In this document: positions 61,799 to 64,000 of the stretch, piece after piece | Layout: every line of letters starts with the position of its first letter | Numbering within the stretch: position 1 is the first letter of the stretch | The notes under the pieces: model-generated | The model's input: only the letters and a program-made list of their open reading frames with translations | Told to the model about the DNA's origin: nothing | The model's database searches: none | Assembly (NCBI RefSeq): GCF_034670005.1 | Contig: NZ_JAXMOH010000008.1 | Location: 62,001 to 126,000 of the forward strand | Direction of reading: 5' to 3' | DNA: 64,000 nucleotides | Source of the DNA: Thalassobius sp034670005 | GTDB lineage: Bacteria; Pseudomonadota; Alphaproteobacteria; Rhodobacterales; Rhodobacteraceae | Translations under genes and position numbers: made by a program

Positions 61799-62670
61799 GC
61801 GGCTTTTCCTGCAAGGCGCTGGGCGATCTCCGTCGGGATTGCATCGCGGTCCAGTTGCGTTTTCAGCAGGGTCGTCAGGGTCGCCTGGAGAATCGCAGGG
61901 TCATCGGTCAGATCAGCCACACCAAGCCCCATCAGGGCCGCGGCAAAATCCAGCATTTCTGCGACGCCCGGTTTCTTTTCCAGCTCTTGCTTGCGCAGGG
62001 CCTGCACAAAACCCACGATCTGCGCGCAAAGCCTGTCGGTGATATCAGGGTAGCGACTGACCAGAATGGACAGTTCGGTCTCATGATCGGGATAGGGCAC
62101 ATGCGCATAGAGACACCGTCGGCGCAGCGCATCGCTTAGGTCGCGCGTACCATTAGCCGTCAGGATAACGATGGGGCGTGTCGTGGCAGTGATTGTGCCC
62201 ATTTCGGGTATTGTAATTTGGAACTCAGAAAGAATTTCAAGCAAGTAAGCCTCAAACTCTTCATCTGCCCGATCAATCTCGTCGATCAGCAGCACGGGCG
62301 CTTTGTCTTGGCGGATCGCTTTGAGCAAAGGTCGTTCCAACAGGAATTCATCCGAGAAAATGCGCGCCTCGACGCTCTTGCCGGTTTCCCCATCTTCGGA
62401 TGCTGCGCGGATCGCCAGGAGCTGACGCTGGTAGTTCCATTCGTAAATCGCCTGGGCGGCATCCAGTCCTTCGTAGCATTGGAGGCGGATCAACTGCGTG
62501 TCTTCGACAGCCGCCAGCACACGCGCCACTTCGGTCTTGCCGACGCCGGCCGCGCCTTCCAGCAACAAGGGGCGCCCCAGCGCCAGCGACAAATGCAGCG
62601 CCATCGCCAGATCACCAGAGGCAATATAGCCCTGATCGGCCATGGCCGTTTGCAACGTTTTCCAAGTCAT
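61795..62670 (-). CDS. coxD: CoxD, MoxR-type AAA+ ATPase
   Basis: A 291-residue ATPase. LLLEGAAGVGKTEVARVLA is Walker A, VLLIDEIDRADEEFEAYLLE is Walker B, and sensor-like ILTANGTRDLSDALRRRCLY follows. CoxD unfolds or remodels CoxL so that copper and sulfur can be added to the Mo centre. Directly downstream of coxL (52-base gap). Confidence 0.95.
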   Translation of the reverse strand: MTWKTLQTAMADQGYIASGDLAMALHLSLALGRPLLLEGAAGVGKTEVARVLAAVEDTQLIRLQCYEGLDAAQAIYEWNYQRQLLAIRAASEDGETGKSVEARIFSDEFLLERPLLKAIRQDKAPVLLIDEIDRADEEFEAYLLEILSEFQITIPEMGTITATTRPIVILTANGTRDLSDALRRRCLYAHVPYPDHETELSILVSRYPDITDRLCAQIVGFVQALRKQELEKKPGVAEMLDFAAALMGLGVADLTDDPAILQATLTTLLKTQLDRDAIPTEIAQRLAGKAA

Positions 62671-62721
62671 CGGTGCCCTCCCTGTGGGACGGGCCGCATA
62701 ACGCGGCCCGCGCCCGGTTCT

Positions 62722-64000
62722 TTAGTCGTGCAGTCCCAGAGAATTTGCGGTCTGCCAGATGCGCCAATGGTCATGGGGCATATTGGTGTGCCGGTTGCCA
62801 AACGGACGGAACGCATCCTGAACAGCGTTCGAGAAACAGGGCACGCCACCCACATGCGGGCTTTCGCCCACGCCCTTCGCCCCAATGGGGTGATGCGGGC
62901 TTGGTGTGACTGTGAAATCCGTTTCGTAGTTTGGCACTTCCCAAGCCGTTGGCAGGAAGAAATCCATCAACGTACCCGTCTTGACGTTGCCCATGTCGTC
63001 ATAGGCAATCTCTTGCCCCAGGGCGACGGCAAGCGCTTCGGTCAGGCCGCCGTGGATCTGGCCTTCGATCACCATCGGGTTGATCCGCGTGCCGCAGTCG
63101 TCGAGCGCATAGAAGCGGCGGATTTCAGGCACACCGGTATCGACGTCGATGTCCATCACGCAGACATAGGCCCCAAACGGATAAGTCATGTTGGGGGGAT
63201 CGTAATAGCTCACCGCTTCCAGACCCGGCTCCAAACCCGGAATGGCCTGATTGTAAGCGGCATAAGCGATTTCCTTCATCGTCTTGAACCGTTCTGGCGC
63301 GCCTTTGACAACAAAACGGTCGACGTCGAATTCCACGTCGTCGTCGTGGACCTCAAGCAGATAGGCCGCGATCATCTGCGCCTTGGCGCGGATTTTGCGC
63401 CCTGCCATCGCGGTTGCCGCACCCGCGACCGGGGTTGAACGAGAACCGTAGGTGCCAAGACCGTATGGCGCGGTATCCGTGTCCCCTTCCTCGATCGTGA
63501 TGCTGTCAGCCGACAGGCCAATCTCGGTCGCAAGGATTTGCGCAAAGGTCGTGGCATGGCCCTGACCCTGAGAGATGGTACCAAGCCGCGCCACAGCCGA
63601 CCCGGTTGGGTGGATACGGATTTCGCAGCTATCAAACATACCCATTCCAAGGATGTCACAGTTCTTGACCGGACCGGCCCCCACGATTTCGGTAAAGAAC
63701 GACAGGCCGATTCCCATGATTTTCCGGGTTTCGCCGCGTTTGAACGCCGCGACGCGTTCGGCCTGCTCGGCACGCAGCCCTTTGTAGTCGACCGCCTCCA
63801 GCGCCTTATCCCACGCGGTCTGATAATCGCCAGAGTCGTATTCCCAGCCAAGTGCCGCAGTGTAGGGGAACTGATCCTTCTTGATAAAGTTGATCGAGCG
63901 CAAATCCGCCGGGTCCATGTTCAGCTCAATGGCGAGGACTTCGATCATCCGCTCAATGAAATACACGGCTTCCGTTACGCGGAACGAACAGCGATAGGAC
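62722..64000 (-). CDS. coxL: CO dehydrogenase large subunit, form I (5' partial)
   Basis: The C-terminal half of the molybdenum-containing large subunit. The window edge cuts the gene just after the active-site loop. The last readable codons give YRCSFRVTEAVYFIERMIEV, the C-S-F-R signature of form I CoxL with the Cys that carries the copper-sulfur bridge. The residue before Tyr reads Ser where Ala is usual. Downstream are AVARLGTISQGQGHATTFAQ, EGDTDTAPYGLGTYGSRST and HHPIGAKGVGESPHVGGVPC, all expected in CoxL. Start lies beyond 64000. Confidence 0.96.
   Translation of the reverse strand, partial: SYRCSFRVTEAVYFIERMIEVLAIELNMDPADLRSINFIKKDQFPYTAALGWEYDSGDYQTAWDKALEAVDYKGLRAEQAERVAAFKRGETRKIMGIGLSFFTEIVGAGPVKNCDILGMGMFDSCEIRIHPTGSAVARLGTISQGQGHATTFAQILATEIGLSADSITIEEGDTDTAPYGLGTYGSRSTPVAGAATAMAGRKIRAKAQMIAAYLLEVHDDDVEFDVDRFVVKGAPERFKTMKEIAYAAYNQAIPGLEPGLEAVSYYDPPNMTYPFGAYVCVMDIDVDTGVPEIRRFYALDDCGTRINPMVIEGQIHGGLTEALAVALGQEIAYDDMGNVKTGTLMDFFLPTAWEVPNYETDFTVTPSPHHPIGAKGVGESPHVGGVPCFSNAVQDAFRPFGNRHTNMPHDHWRIWQTANSLGLHD

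Noticed and set aside
62218..63438. 406-codon plus-strand frame opposite coxD/coxL
   Set aside because: Shadow of two well-supported cox genes.

Overview
The window looks like a marine alphaproteobacterial (Rhodobacteraceae / Roseobacter-type) chromosome. The right third carries a compact housekeeping block typical of that group: pcm, a TolC-family porin, a DUF2497/PopZ-like gene, cobQ, efp, a ygfZ-like gene, a class V aminotransferase and a form I aerobic CO dehydrogenase (cox) cluster. The left part is a mosaic of genomic islands rich in insertion-sequence debris.

Layout. (1) 1-2.6 kb: surface-polysaccharide genes (a 5'-truncated NDP-hexose 2,3-dehydratase and a family 2 glycosyltransferase). 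(2) 2.67-17.6 kb: island 1. It has decayed genes, a curli (functional amyloid) operon csgF-csgG-curlin-curlin-minor curlin-orf-csgH, nested IS3/IS256/IS5/IS66 elements, an RTX-type secreted protein and a tyrosine integrase. (3) 17.6-46.4 kb: island 2. It has a giant RTX protein, a divergent pair of secreted peptidoglycan-binding-domain proteins (one lipase-like), a periplasmic ankyrin protein, a plasmid-like replication module (serine resolvase, polymerase-like protein, rolling-circle Rep, DUF3768, ribbon-helix-helix protein), a probable defence block (DNA methyltransferase, DGQHR/DndB-like protein, RloC/PrrC-like ATPase, HNH-like protein, HEPN-like protein, nuclease) and an identical second copy of the integrase. 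(4) 46.4-64 kb: an intact tRNA-Cys gene followed by core chromosome.

The organising principle is the tRNA-Cys gene at 46411-46484 (minus strand). Its last 45 bases, including the encoded CCA, recur at 17598-17642 and 2674-2718, each with similar adjacent AT-rich sequence. Identical integrase genes sit beside the two right-hand copies. The simplest reading is two islands inserted in tandem at one tRNA attachment site by the same integrase.

The two most notable candidates for undescribed biology are both in island 2. The first is a replication module at about 30.7-35.8 kb that pairs a three-motif rolling-circle initiator with a protein carrying family-A-like polymerase motifs. The second is the adjacent 36.2-44.8 kb block, which pairs a methyltransferase with several likely nucleic-acid-targeting proteins. 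Island 1 is unusual in carrying an almost complete curli system (no csgE seen) on a mobile element. In the core region a conserved-looking 33-residue gene lies inside the cox operon between the MocA-like gene and coxG.
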